Positions 1 to 5,616 of a stretch of 6,056 bases of DNA are shown piece after piece. The notes below the pieces were generated by a model. It saw only the letters and a program-made list of their open reading frames with translations. It was not told the origin of the DNA and ran no database searches. Positions within the stretch are counted from its first letter, which is position 1; each line of letters starts with the position of its first letter. The translations under genes and the position numbers were made by a program. The stretch covers positions 1 through 6,056 of the forward strand of contig JAFRJF010000295.1 of NCBI GenBank assembly GCA_017432405.1, written 5' to 3'. The stretch comes from Clostridia bacterium (lineage in GTDB: Bacteria > Bacillota_A > Clostridia > Christensenellales > Aristaeellaceae).

Positions 1-567
1 GACGAATACGACGAGGACGACGACGAGGATGACCGTCGCGGACGCAGGTCACGCCGTGGGCGTCACTACGATGAAGATGACGACGATTACGACGACGACT
101 ACGACGACGATTACGACGACGACTACGACGACGAGGATGAAGGCACGTCCTTTGGCCATGTGCTGTTGGGCATCCTGAAGGGCTTCCTGACCGCCGTCAT
201 GCTGCTGCTGTTCGTGGTGGTGGTATTGAATGTGCTGAACATCTTCAACGTGATTAAGCTGGACGGGCTGGCCAAGCGGCTGCCCACCCGCATGGTGAGC
301 ATCTTCCTGCCCAGCGAGGGCATGAAGCAGCGCATCAACGTGGAGGCCGACGCCAACTCCGGCCCGGTGACTGAGGGCCAGCCGCTTGTGCCTCAGGCCG
401 CGCCGCAGGTCGAACAGGCCGCGCCCGAGCCCGCCGCCGAGGAAACCACCGAGGCCGCCGAAGAAGTGGTCATAGAGGAGGCGCCCGCCGCCGAAGCGCC
501 GGCAGAAGAGGCACCGGCCGAAGCGGAAGCACCGGCCGAGGAGAGCACCGGCGAAGCTGTGGGTTGA
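1..567 (+). CDS. Acidic single-pass membrane protein, 3' part of gene (N-terminus outside window)
   Basis: I do not recognise this family. The frame is open from base 1 to a TGA at 565-567 and gives 188 visible residues. Residues 1-47 are extremely acidic (Asp, Glu and Tyr), broken by one basic patch (RRGRRSRRGR, about 12-21). One hydrophobic helix follows at about 55-82, rich in Leu and Val. A short basic stretch comes next (LAKRLPTR), then a tail from about residue 120 made of Ala, Glu and Pro with EAPAEE-like repeats. The repeat copies in the acidic part differ only as GAT versus GAC in this frame, a synonymous change that supports the frame. This also argues against starting at the in-frame GTG at 160, which lacks a good ribosome binding site. 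The basic patch after the helix suggests that side may face the cytoplasm, but both ends are otherwise acidic and the topology is uncertain. A surface, scaffold or charge-bearing envelope role is possible. No function is assigned. Confidence 0.7.
   Translation, partial: DEYDEDDDEDDRRGRRSRRGRHYDEDDDDYDDDYDDDYDDDYDDEDEGTSFGHVLLGILKGFLTAVMLLLFVVVVLNVLNIFNVIKLDGLAKRLPTRMVSIFLPSEGMKQRINVEADANSGPVTEGQPLVPQAAPQVEQAAPEPAAEETTEAAEEVVIEEAPAAEAPAEEAPAEAEAPAEESTGEAVG
85..132 (+). repeat. Tandem repeat coding Asp-Tyr-Asp-Asp (two perfect 24-bp units, or four 12-bp units)
   Basis: Bases 85-108 and 109-132 are identical 24-bp units. Each consists of two 12-bp subunits of the form GAY TAC GAC GAC, differing only at the wobble base of the first codon. 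In the coding frame they give four DYDD units inside the acidic head of the membrane protein. Further GAC/GAT-rich codons precede the array without keeping the exact period. The perfect 24-bp identity points to recent duplication by slippage, so copy number may vary between strains. Confidence 0.85.
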
Positions 568-583
568 TTCAGGATCCATACTG

Positions 584-615
584 ATCGCAGGAACGCCTGC
601 AGGCGTTCCTGCGAT
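584..615. terminator. Perfect 32-bp palindrome between the acidic membrane protein gene and glpK; possible terminator or leader hairpin
   Basis: Bases 584-615 equal their own reverse complement, centred on CTGCAG (597-602). As RNA this gives a 14-bp GC-rich stem with a UGCA loop. It lies 17 bases after the upstream stop and 33 bases before the glpK ATG. The downstream flank is AT-rich (CTTATATATG) but is not a clean T run. Termination of the upstream gene is therefore plausible rather than clear. Alternatives are an operator for a dimeric regulator or a glpK leader structure. I could not pair it with a convincing -35/-10 set: TATATA at 619-624 resembles a -10 but has no good -35 partner. Confidence 0.5.
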
Positions 616-648
616 GCTTATATATGCGCACATACGGGAGGACAGGAC

Positions 649-2136
649 ATGAAATACATCGTTGCGCTGGACCAGGGAACGACCAGCTCCCGGGCGGTGG
701 TGTTCGACGGCCAGGGGCGCATGGTGGCGTCCCACAACATCGAATTTGCCCAGATCTATCCCCATCCGGGCTGGGTGGAGCACCGTCCCCAGGACATACT
801 GGACAGCCAGATCACCTCGCTGAAGCTGGCGGTGGACAAGGCCGGCATCGAAGTCTCGGACATCGAGGCGGTGGGCATCACCAACCAGCGGGAAACCACA
901 CTGCTGTGGGACAGGCGCACCGGAGAGCCGCTGTGCAACGCCATCGTGTGGCAGTGCCGCCGCACCGCGCCACTGGTGGAGCGACTGAAGCAGGACGGCC
1001 TGGGCAACCTGCTGCGGGACCGCACCGGTCTGGTGCCGGACGCCTATTTCTCGTGCACGAAGCTGCAATGGATGCTGGACGGCATTGACGGCGCCCGGGA
1101 GCGGGCGGCGAGGGGCGAGCTGTGCTTCGGCACGGTGGACAGCTTCCTGGCCTGGCACCTGACCGGCGGGCGCGTGCACGTGACCGACGCCACCAACGCC
1201 TCACGAACGATGCTGTACGACATCCACAACCAGCGCTGGGACGATGACTTGCTTCGGGCCATGGATATCCCCGCGCCGCTGCTGCCCGAGGTGGTGGACA
1301 GCGCCACCGTCGTGGGGATGCTGGACAGCCGCATACTGGGGCGGGAGATCCCGCTGGCGGCGATGGCGGGCGACCAGCACGCCGCGCTGTTCGGCCAGGG
1401 CTGCTTTGAGCCGGGCATGTGCAAGAACACCTACGGCACCGGATGCTTTGTGCTGATGAACACCGGCGAAGCGCCCGTGCGCTCCACCCACAACCTGATC
1501 ACCACCGTCGCCTGGCGCGTGGACGGCAAGCCCATGTACGCCCTGGAGGGCAGCGTCTTCGTGGGCGGCGCGGTGGTCCAGTGGCTGCGGGACGAGCTGG
1601 GGCTGGTGAAGACCGCGGCCGAGACCGAAGCCCTCGCCCAGGAGGTGGCGGACAACGGCGGCGTGTATTTCGTGCCCGCCTTCACCGGCCTCGGCGCGCC
1701 TCACTGGGATATGTACAGCCGGGGCACCCTGGTGGGCCTGACCCGCGGCGCGAACCGCGCCCACATCGTCCGGGCGGCGCTGGAATCCATCGCCTACCAG
1801 TCGGCGGACGTGATCGAGGCGATGGAATCCGACGCCGGCATCAAGACCGTGGCCCTGCGGGTGGACGGCGGCGCCAGTGCCAACAGCTTTCTGATGCAGT
1901 TCCAGGCAGACCTGATGAACGCCGACGTGATCCGCCCCCAGGTGATCGAGACCACCGCCATGGGCGCGGCCATGCTGGCCGGTCGCGCCGTGGGGCTTTG
2001 GACCGACGGCGACCTGAGAAACCTGCAATCCGTCGACCGGGAATTCATCCCCGCCATGGATGATCGACAGCGCGCCATGCTGCTGCGCCATTGGCACAAA
2101 GCCGTGGAGCGGAGCAAGGGATGGGCCGAGGAATAG
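649..2136 (+). CDS. glpK: Glycerol kinase
   Basis: This cytoplasmic FGGY-family kinase converts glycerol and ATP to sn-glycerol 3-phosphate, the entry step for glycerol use and lipid precursors. The 495-residue length is normal. It starts [15 protein letters not shown] with the phosphate-binding DQGTT at 8-12. NQRE (79-82) carries the glycerol-binding Arg81 and Glu82, Tyr133 lies in DAYFSCTK, and GDQ at 241-243 carries the catalytic-base Asp242. The C-terminal half has the adenine-site stretches [10 protein letters not shown] (345-354) and [14 protein letters not shown] (404-417). The start is fixed by GGGAGGA at 636-642, six bases before the ATG. The segment before GDQ reads SRILGREIP. It lacks the histidine that HPr phosphorylates in enterococcal-type GlpK, and it is shorter than the Gly-rich fructose-bisphosphate loop of E. 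coli GlpK. No glpF or glpD lies next to it in the window, and it ends convergently with the MATE gene. Confidence 0.97.
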   Translation: MKYIVALDQGTTSSRAVVFDGQGRMVASHNIEFAQIYPHPGWVEHRPQDILDSQITSLKLAVDKAGIEVSDIEAVGITNQRETTLLWDRRTGEPLCNAIVWQCRRTAPLVERLKQDGLGNLLRDRTGLVPDAYFSCTKLQWMLDGIDGARERAARGELCFGTVDSFLAWHLTGGRVHVTDATNASRTMLYDIHNQRWDDDLLRAMDIPAPLLPEVVDSATVVGMLDSRILGREIPLAAMAGDQHAALFGQGCFEPGMCKNTYGTGCFVLMNTGEAPVRSTHNLITTVAWRVDGKPMYALEGSVFVGGAVVQWLRDELGLVKTAAETEALAQEVADNGGVYFVPAFTGLGAPHWDMYSRGTLVGLTRGANRAHIVRAALESIAYQSADVIEAMESDAGIKTVALRVDGGASANSFLMQFQADLMNADVIRPQVIETTAMGAAMLAGRAVGLWTDGDLRNLQSVDREFIPAMDDRQRAMLLRHWHKAVERSKGWAEE

Positions 2137-2146
2137 ACCGATCGGA

Positions 2147-2185
2147 AAGGGCGCTTCAAATCCGCTGTGGATCTGAAGCGCCCTT
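2147..2185. terminator. Bidirectional intrinsic terminator between glpK and the MATE gene
   Basis: Arms 2147-2158 (AAGGGCGCTTCA) and 2174-2185 pair perfectly over 12 bp. After one A-C mismatch a further 4-bp stem (2160-2163 with 2169-2172) closes a GCTGT loop. On the + strand the hairpin is followed by CTTATTGATTT, moderately T-rich, 10 bases past the glpK stop. On the - strand it starts immediately after the MATE stop (2187-2189) and is followed by a short TTTCC. Its position between two converging genes fits a shared terminator. Confidence 0.85.
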
Positions 2186-2186
2186 C

Positions 2187-3581
2187 TTATTGATTTCCGA
2201 TTCCGTACCCCGCACGGCTTTCCAATCGCCGGATAAACTGCAGCAGCAGCGTCAGCGCCGCCATACAGCAAAGGATATCCGCGATCGGCGTCGCCCAGAC
2301 GATGCCGTATATGGGAACGGGCCGAAGCAGCAGGAACATCAGCGGGATGTCCAGCAGGCCCTTGCGCATGATGGCCAGTAGCAGGGATTTCCAGCTCTCC
2401 CCCACTGCCTGGAACAGGGATATGATGCCATAGGCGAAGGCCGAAAAGGGACCGCCGATGTACAGTATCCGCAAAAAGCGGCTGCCGTAGGTCAGGGAAC
2501 CGGATTCGTGCTGTATGAACAGGCCGATCAGGTTCCGGCTGAACAGCAGGCCCGCGGCCATGCACAGCGTCGCCAGGGTCACAGAAATCGACGTGGAGAT
2601 GCGAATGGCGGATTTCATGCGCCTGTAGTCGCGGGCGGCATAGTTGTAGCCAATCAGCGGCAGCACGCCCTGGGCCATGCCCCGCACCATGCAGTGGGCC
2701 AGCATGTTCACCTTCTTGGCCACACCGATGCCAGCCTGCATCACAGTGCCGGACAGGGCCATCAGGTTGTCCAGCACCGCGTAGCTGATGTTCTCGCACA
2801 GCGTCATCAGGCAGGCGGGCAGGCCTGTGGCCAGCACCTCGGCGGGAATGGGGCGCGCCAGCGCCCCCCGGCGGGGCGTCAGGTCCAGCACGGACCGCCT
2901 GCGGTTTCGGAAGATCAGCCCGAGGAAGTACAGCGTGGCGATCAGGTTGGAAAGGGCCGTGGCGACAGCCGCGCCCAGCACCTCATTGCCCGGCGGCAGC
3001 AGGCGGAACATGAACAGCGGATCGAGCCCGATGTTCAGCACGCCCCCCAGGGCGATTCCAAAGCCCGCCTGTCCGGACCGTCCCTCCGAGCGCACCAGGT
3101 GGCCCAGCAGCGCGTTCAGCGACGTGGCCACGCCGCCCAGCACCACGGTGACCAGCAGGTAGCACCGGGCTTCGGCATGCACGGCGGGGTCGCTGCCGCC
3201 CAGCAGGTCCACGAATCGGTCCAGGAACAGCCATGCCCCTGCGGAATACAGCATTGTTACGATAAAGCAGCCCCAGAAGGCGAAGGCCGCCGCGTGCCGT
3301 GCCTTTTTCCCATCGCCCCCGCCCAGTGCCCGGGCGATCACGCTGGCCCCGCCCACGCCGAACAGGTTCGATATGGCCGACAGAAACATGAAGGCGGGCA
3401 TGCACACCGTCACCGCCGTGATCATGGTATCGCTGCCCGCCTGACCGATGAAGAAGGTGTCGGCCATGTTGTAGATCACCAGGATCACCTGGCTGACCAC
3501 CGTGGGAACGGCCAGGGCCAGCACAGCCCGGACGACGGGATATTCCTCAAAGACGCGCGTCTGCGTCGCGCCGTCCTTCAT
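2187..3581 (-). CDS. MATE family efflux transporter (MepA/NorM-like)
   Basis: This is an inner-membrane antiporter of the multidrug and toxic compound extrusion family, normally driven by H+ or Na+. Its 464 residues form about twelve hydrophobic segments in two pseudo-repeats, the usual size for the family. Family-like stretches include VIYNMADTFFIGQAG (35-49) in the first helices, the half-joining motif EGRSGQAGFGIALGGVLNIG (166-185), and GMAQGVLPLIGYNYAARDY (301-319) at the start of the second half. The start at 3581 is supported by AGGAGGT at 3588-3594, six bases upstream. It is the last gene of the minus-strand block, with a 70-base gap to the upstream gene that contains one of the hairpin repeats. 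The substrate cannot be read from the sequence. Co-occurrence with a thiamine kinase is not enough to propose a vitamin substrate. The subfamily placement is inferred from overall resemblance. Confidence 0.93.
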   Translation of the reverse strand: MKDGATQTRVFEEYPVVRAVLALAVPTVVSQVILVIYNMADTFFIGQAGSDTMITAVTVCMPAFMFLSAISNLFGVGGASVIARALGGGDGKKARHAAAFAFWGCFIVTMLYSAGAWLFLDRFVDLLGGSDPAVHAEARCYLLVTVVLGGVATSLNALLGHLVRSEGRSGQAGFGIALGGVLNIGLDPLFMFRLLPPGNEVLGAAVATALSNLIATLYFLGLIFRNRRRSVLDLTPRRGALARPIPAEVLATGLPACLMTLCENISYAVLDNLMALSGTVMQAGIGVAKKVNMLAHCMVRGMAQGVLPLIGYNYAARDYRRMKSAIRISTSISVTLATLCMAAGLLFSRNLIGLFIQHESGSLTYGSRFLRILYIGGPFSAFAYGIISLFQAVGESWKSLLLAIMRKGLLDIPLMFLLLRPVPIYGIVWATPIADILCCMAALTLLLQFIRRLESRAGYGIGNQ

Positions 3582-3617
3582 GGTAACACCTCCTTTGGGA
3601 TGATACTCTGCCCTTAT

Positions 3618-3661
3618 GTAAATTCTGATTTATCGAGATGGGCTCGATAAATCAGTATTTA
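3618..3661. repeat. Palindromic repeat copy A, hairpin overlapping the 3' end of the small membrane protein gene
   Basis: Arms 3625-3637 (CTGATTTATCGAG) and 3643-3655 are exact inverse complements around a 5-base loop (ATGGG). The flanks match copy B at 5577-5616: the left side is GTAAxTTCTGATTT and the right side is CGAYAAATCAGTATTTA. On the minus strand the element begins with AAATAC TGA, which forms the last two codons and stop of the membrane protein gene. Neither side carries a proper T run, so a standard intrinsic terminator is unlikely, though some terminator or mRNA-stabilising effect is possible. It lies in the gap upstream of the MATE gene. Confidence 0.85.
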
Positions 3662-4227
3662 TCTCTCCCCGCCATCCACCTGACCAACAGCCAGATGCCG
3701 GCGGCGGCCACGGAATACCACATGGCCTGTCGAAACTTCAGCACACAGGCGATCATGCCCGCAAGCATCAGCCCCAGGGCCACGGCCAGCGAGCGCCCGC
3801 ATGTGCGGCAGGCGTCCCGGCATTCCGGCACGTCCGGGTTGTCCCTTCCCAGCCCCCGGCACAGCGCCCAGGCGCTCGCGCCGGACAGCATCGCCGTGCC
3901 CCCGTAGATCAGCTGTGAAAGCAGGGCCTTGTAGGAATAGATGACGAGATGATTGGCATAGGTCATGGCCAGGACAGACACGCACAGTGCCGCGCCCGAC
4001 GTCACGGTCAACCGCGACACCCGCTTACCGCTGTCTCGGACGGGATACAGGCTCAGCCAGAGCATGACCAGCCACAGCACGGACGTTGCCGTGCGAAAAA
4101 TATCCCTGTGCATGTTCCACAGCCCGTCGAGCGTCCTCGGATAGGGCAGATCCAGATTGTCCAGCACCCGAAACAGGGCCAGTGCCAACGCCACATCCAT
4201 AAGGCGCATCAGGCCTCTCTTGCCCAT
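3652..4227 (-). CDS. Small multi-span membrane protein, function unknown (possible TMEM175/DUF1211-like)
   Basis: The protein has 191 residues with hydrophobic segments at about 9-25 (weak), 45-62, 76-93, 103-123, 146-163 and 168-185, so five or six membrane spans. The loop between spans four and five is polar and carries three cysteines (ECRDACRTCGRS, Cys136, Cys140, Cys143). Length, helix count and an N-terminal pattern RLMD...LDNLDLP loosely recall bacterial TMEM175-like potassium channels (DUF1211), but the hallmark FSD motif is absent, so this is only a suggestion. The ATG is preceded by GAAGAGGTG at 4236-4244, eight bases upstream, inside the 3' end of the HAD-TPK gene, whose stop lies three bases before this start. 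Translational coupling is therefore likely. The last codons (Lys-Tyr) and stop are supplied by repeat copy A. It does not resemble the thiamine transporter ThiT as far as I can judge. Confidence 0.8.
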   Translation of the reverse strand: MGKRGLMRLMDVALALALFRVLDNLDLPYPRTLDGLWNMHRDIFRTATSVLWLVMLWLSLYPVRDSGKRVSRLTVTSGAALCVSVLAMTYANHLVIYSYKALLSQLIYGGTAMLSGASAWALCRGLGRDNPDVPECRDACRTCGRSLAVALGLMLAGMIACVLKFRQAMWYSVAAAGIWLLVRWMAGRDKY

Positions 4228-4230
4228 CCT

Positions 4231-5556
4231 TTATTCACCTCTTCCCGGATTTCCTTCCCTGCAAACGGTCACCAGCAGCGCGCCCTCCGCCACGGAGATC
4301 TCCGCGCACTCTGCGGTGAATTCATTGCTGATACCAAGGGGAAAGCCGTTGGACCATGTGCCGTTTTCGATTATCCATTTCGTGCCTCGGATGGTCACGC
4401 CCCGGCACTCCCTATCCAGCGCGAGAACCGACAGCTTGACGGGCCCCTCCCCGATGACATCGGCGGGCACGCGCACCGCGCCGTCCTCGACCACCGTCGC
4501 CCAGCTTGCGCCGTCGCTCATCACAATGGCGGCGGCGCGGTTCGCGGCGTAGCGCAGCGCCTGGAGGTTTCCCATCGTATGATCGATCCGTCCACCGAAG
4601 CCGCCCACGACCAGGAAGTCGTCGAAGCCCATCGCCAGGCCCTTCTTCAGGCAGAGCATGGTATCGGTGTCGTCCTTCTCCACCGGGTAGCGTTCCACCG
4701 GGCCGTCCCCGGGCTGGTCGGAGGAATCGAAGTCCCCGATGACCAGGTCGGGCCGGGCCCCCGCCTGACGCGCCAGCTGCCAACCGCCGTCCGCGCAGAG
4801 CACATAATCCCCAGATTGGGGCGCATAGGCCCGCTTCACGTCGCCGTCGCAGCGGGCGGTGAAGATCACGCACCGCCCCCTCTGGGGCAGGTCGTGATAG
4901 CGCGCCATCCGGGTAAAATCGTCGATCACGCCGTCCGCCAGGGCGGCGATTTTTTCAGGATGGTGGTCGTTGCCCGCGTCGCGCACGGCATAGACGCCCA
5001 TGCCCGCCTTCCGCGCCCCCAGCACGCCCTCCAGCGTATCGTCGAACACGACGCACTCCCCCGGGGCGACGCCCAGCTTTTCTGCCGCCAGCACGAACAG
5101 CGCGCCGTCGCCCTTGCCCGCGTCCCCCACCTCGGCGGAGGTGCACACGGCGTCGAACAGCTCCCACGCGCCAAAGCGGCGCAGGGTCGGCCCGAACAGC
5201 GCCTCCCGGTTAGCGGAAGCCACGGCCAGCTTCACGCCGGAGCGCTTCAGCGCCCGCAGGTAATCCAGCGCCCCCGGCTTCAGCGCCACCCGGCGGGCAT
5301 AGGCCTCGGCGGTCATGCGCATCCAACCGTCCATGACCGCCTCCACCGTCCGGGAAAGGCCAAAGCGCCGCACGGTGTATTCCGCGGTCTCGCGAAAACT
5401 CATGCCCTGGATCGAGCGGGCATAGTCCTCCGGCTCCGCGATACCGATCTCCTCAAAGAAGGCCCGGTCCACCTCCCGCCAGACCCAAACGCTGTCCAGC
5501 AGCGTGCCGTCCAGGTCGAATATGGCGGCGGTGAAGGGGATGGTTTTGTTTAGCAT
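4231..5556 (-). CDS. HAD-superfamily phosphatase fused to thiamine pyrophosphokinase
   Basis: This 441-residue cytoplasmic protein has two apparently complete enzyme domains. Residues 1 to about 222 form a HAD hydrolase of the beta-phosphoglucomutase-like type. Motif I is DLDGT (14-18) with nucleophile Asp14 and acid/base Asp16, an alpha-helical cap lies at about 25-95, motif II is Ser114, motif III is Lys148, and motif IV is FDDT with Asp172 and Asp173. Residues from about 227 to 441 match thiamine pyrophosphokinase, which makes thiamine diphosphate from thiamine and ATP. They include ADGG (255-258), PDLVIGDFDSS (269-279), KDDTD (294-298), GGFGGRIDHTMGN (318-330) and the C-terminal thiamine-site segment with GISNEF (408-413). 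AAAGGAGC at 5563-5570 fixes the start. A plausible but unproven role is to dephosphorylate thiamine monophosphate and then pyrophosphorylate thiamine. The HAD part could instead act on sugar phosphates or damaged metabolites. It is followed by the coupled membrane protein gene. No thiN symbol is given, because the fusion differs from the single-domain enzyme. Confidence 0.92.
   Translation of the reverse strand: MLNKTIPFTAAIFDLDGTLLDSVWVWREVDRAFFEEIGIAEPEDYARSIQGMSFRETAEYTVRRFGLSRTVEAVMDGWMRMTAEAYARRVALKPGALDYLRALKRSGVKLAVASANREALFGPTLRRFGAWELFDAVCTSAEVGDAGKGDGALFVLAAEKLGVAPGECVVFDDTLEGVLGARKAGMGVYAVRDAGNDHHPEKIAALADGVIDDFTRMARYHDLPQRGRCVIFTARCDGDVKRAYAPQSGDYVLCADGGWQLARQAGARPDLVIGDFDSSDQPGDGPVERYPVEKDDTDTMLCLKKGLAMGFDDFLVVGGFGGRIDHTMGNLQALRYAANRAAAIVMSDGASWATVVEDGAVRVPADVIGEGPVKLSVLALDRECRGVTIRGTKWIIENGTWSNGFPLGISNEFTAECAEISVAEGALLVTVCREGNPGRGE
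4236..4244 (-). promoter_or_regulatory. Ribosome binding site inside the upstream coding sequence
   Basis: On the minus strand GAAGAGGTG lies eight bases before the ATG at 4227 and wholly inside the last codons of the HAD-TPK gene (stop 4231-4233). Ribosomes finishing the upstream gene would keep this site open, which is the usual arrangement for coupled translation. It also decides the start of the membrane protein gene. Confidence 0.75.
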
Positions 5557-5576
5557 GCTCTTGCTCCTTTGGTTTG

Positions 5577-5616
5577 GTAACTTCTGATTTGTCGTGCCAC
5601 GACAAATCAGTATTTA
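5577..5616. repeat. Palindromic repeat copy B, hairpin overlapping the 3' end of the FAD oxidoreductase gene
   Basis: Arms 5584-5596 (CTGATTTGTCGTG) and 5598-5610 are exact inverse complements around a single central base. As RNA this folds as an 11-bp stem with a TGCCA loop. Against copy A, stem position 5591/5603 is G-C where copy A has A-T (3632/3648), and 5595/5599 is T-A where copy A has A-T (3636/3644). Pairing is kept at both changes. The right flank CGAYAAATCAGTATTTA is shared over 17 bases. On the minus strand AAATAC TGA gives the last two codons and stop of the oxidoreductase gene. The rest of the element lies in the 50-base gap before the HAD-TPK gene, whose ribosome binding site follows directly. 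Confidence 0.85.

Noticed and set aside
568..648. Catabolite-response (cre) site or sigma-70 promoter for glpK
   Set aside because: I found no TGWAANCGNTNWCA-like sequence, and the only -10-like element (TATATA, 619-624) lacks a credible -35 at proper spacing.
49..1179. Long minus-strand open frame antisense to the acidic protein gene and glpK
   Set aside because: The frame is a GC-rich shadow. Its translation ends in long His/Val runs caused by the GAC repeats read backwards, and it lies opposite a clear glpK.
1201..2799. 532-codon minus-strand frame across glpK and the MATE 3' end
   Set aside because: It overlaps two well-supported genes in other frames, has Gly/His/Arg-rich sequence with no family motif, and runs through the terminator hairpin.
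3600..3628. Promoter for the MATE gene on the minus strand
   Set aside because: TATCAT (3600-3605) resembles a -10, but the sequence 17 bases upstream (TCAGAA) is a poor -35. The better TTTACA is only 11 bases away.
2508..3650. 380-codon plus-strand frame opposite the MATE gene
   Set aside because: It is rich in Gln, His and Gly with no domain signature, and it lies antisense to a convincing twelve-span transporter.
3949..5553. 534-codon plus-strand frame opposite the HAD-TPK and membrane protein genes
   Set aside because: It lies antisense to a gene with intact catalytic motifs. The composition (His, Gln, Pro, Arg) is typical of an antisense shadow in GC-rich DNA.
5557..5606. TPP (thiamine) riboswitch upstream of the thiamine kinase fusion
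   Set aside because: The gap is only 50 bases and is mostly the hairpin repeat. None of the conserved riboswitch core (CTGAGA with its partner helices) is present.
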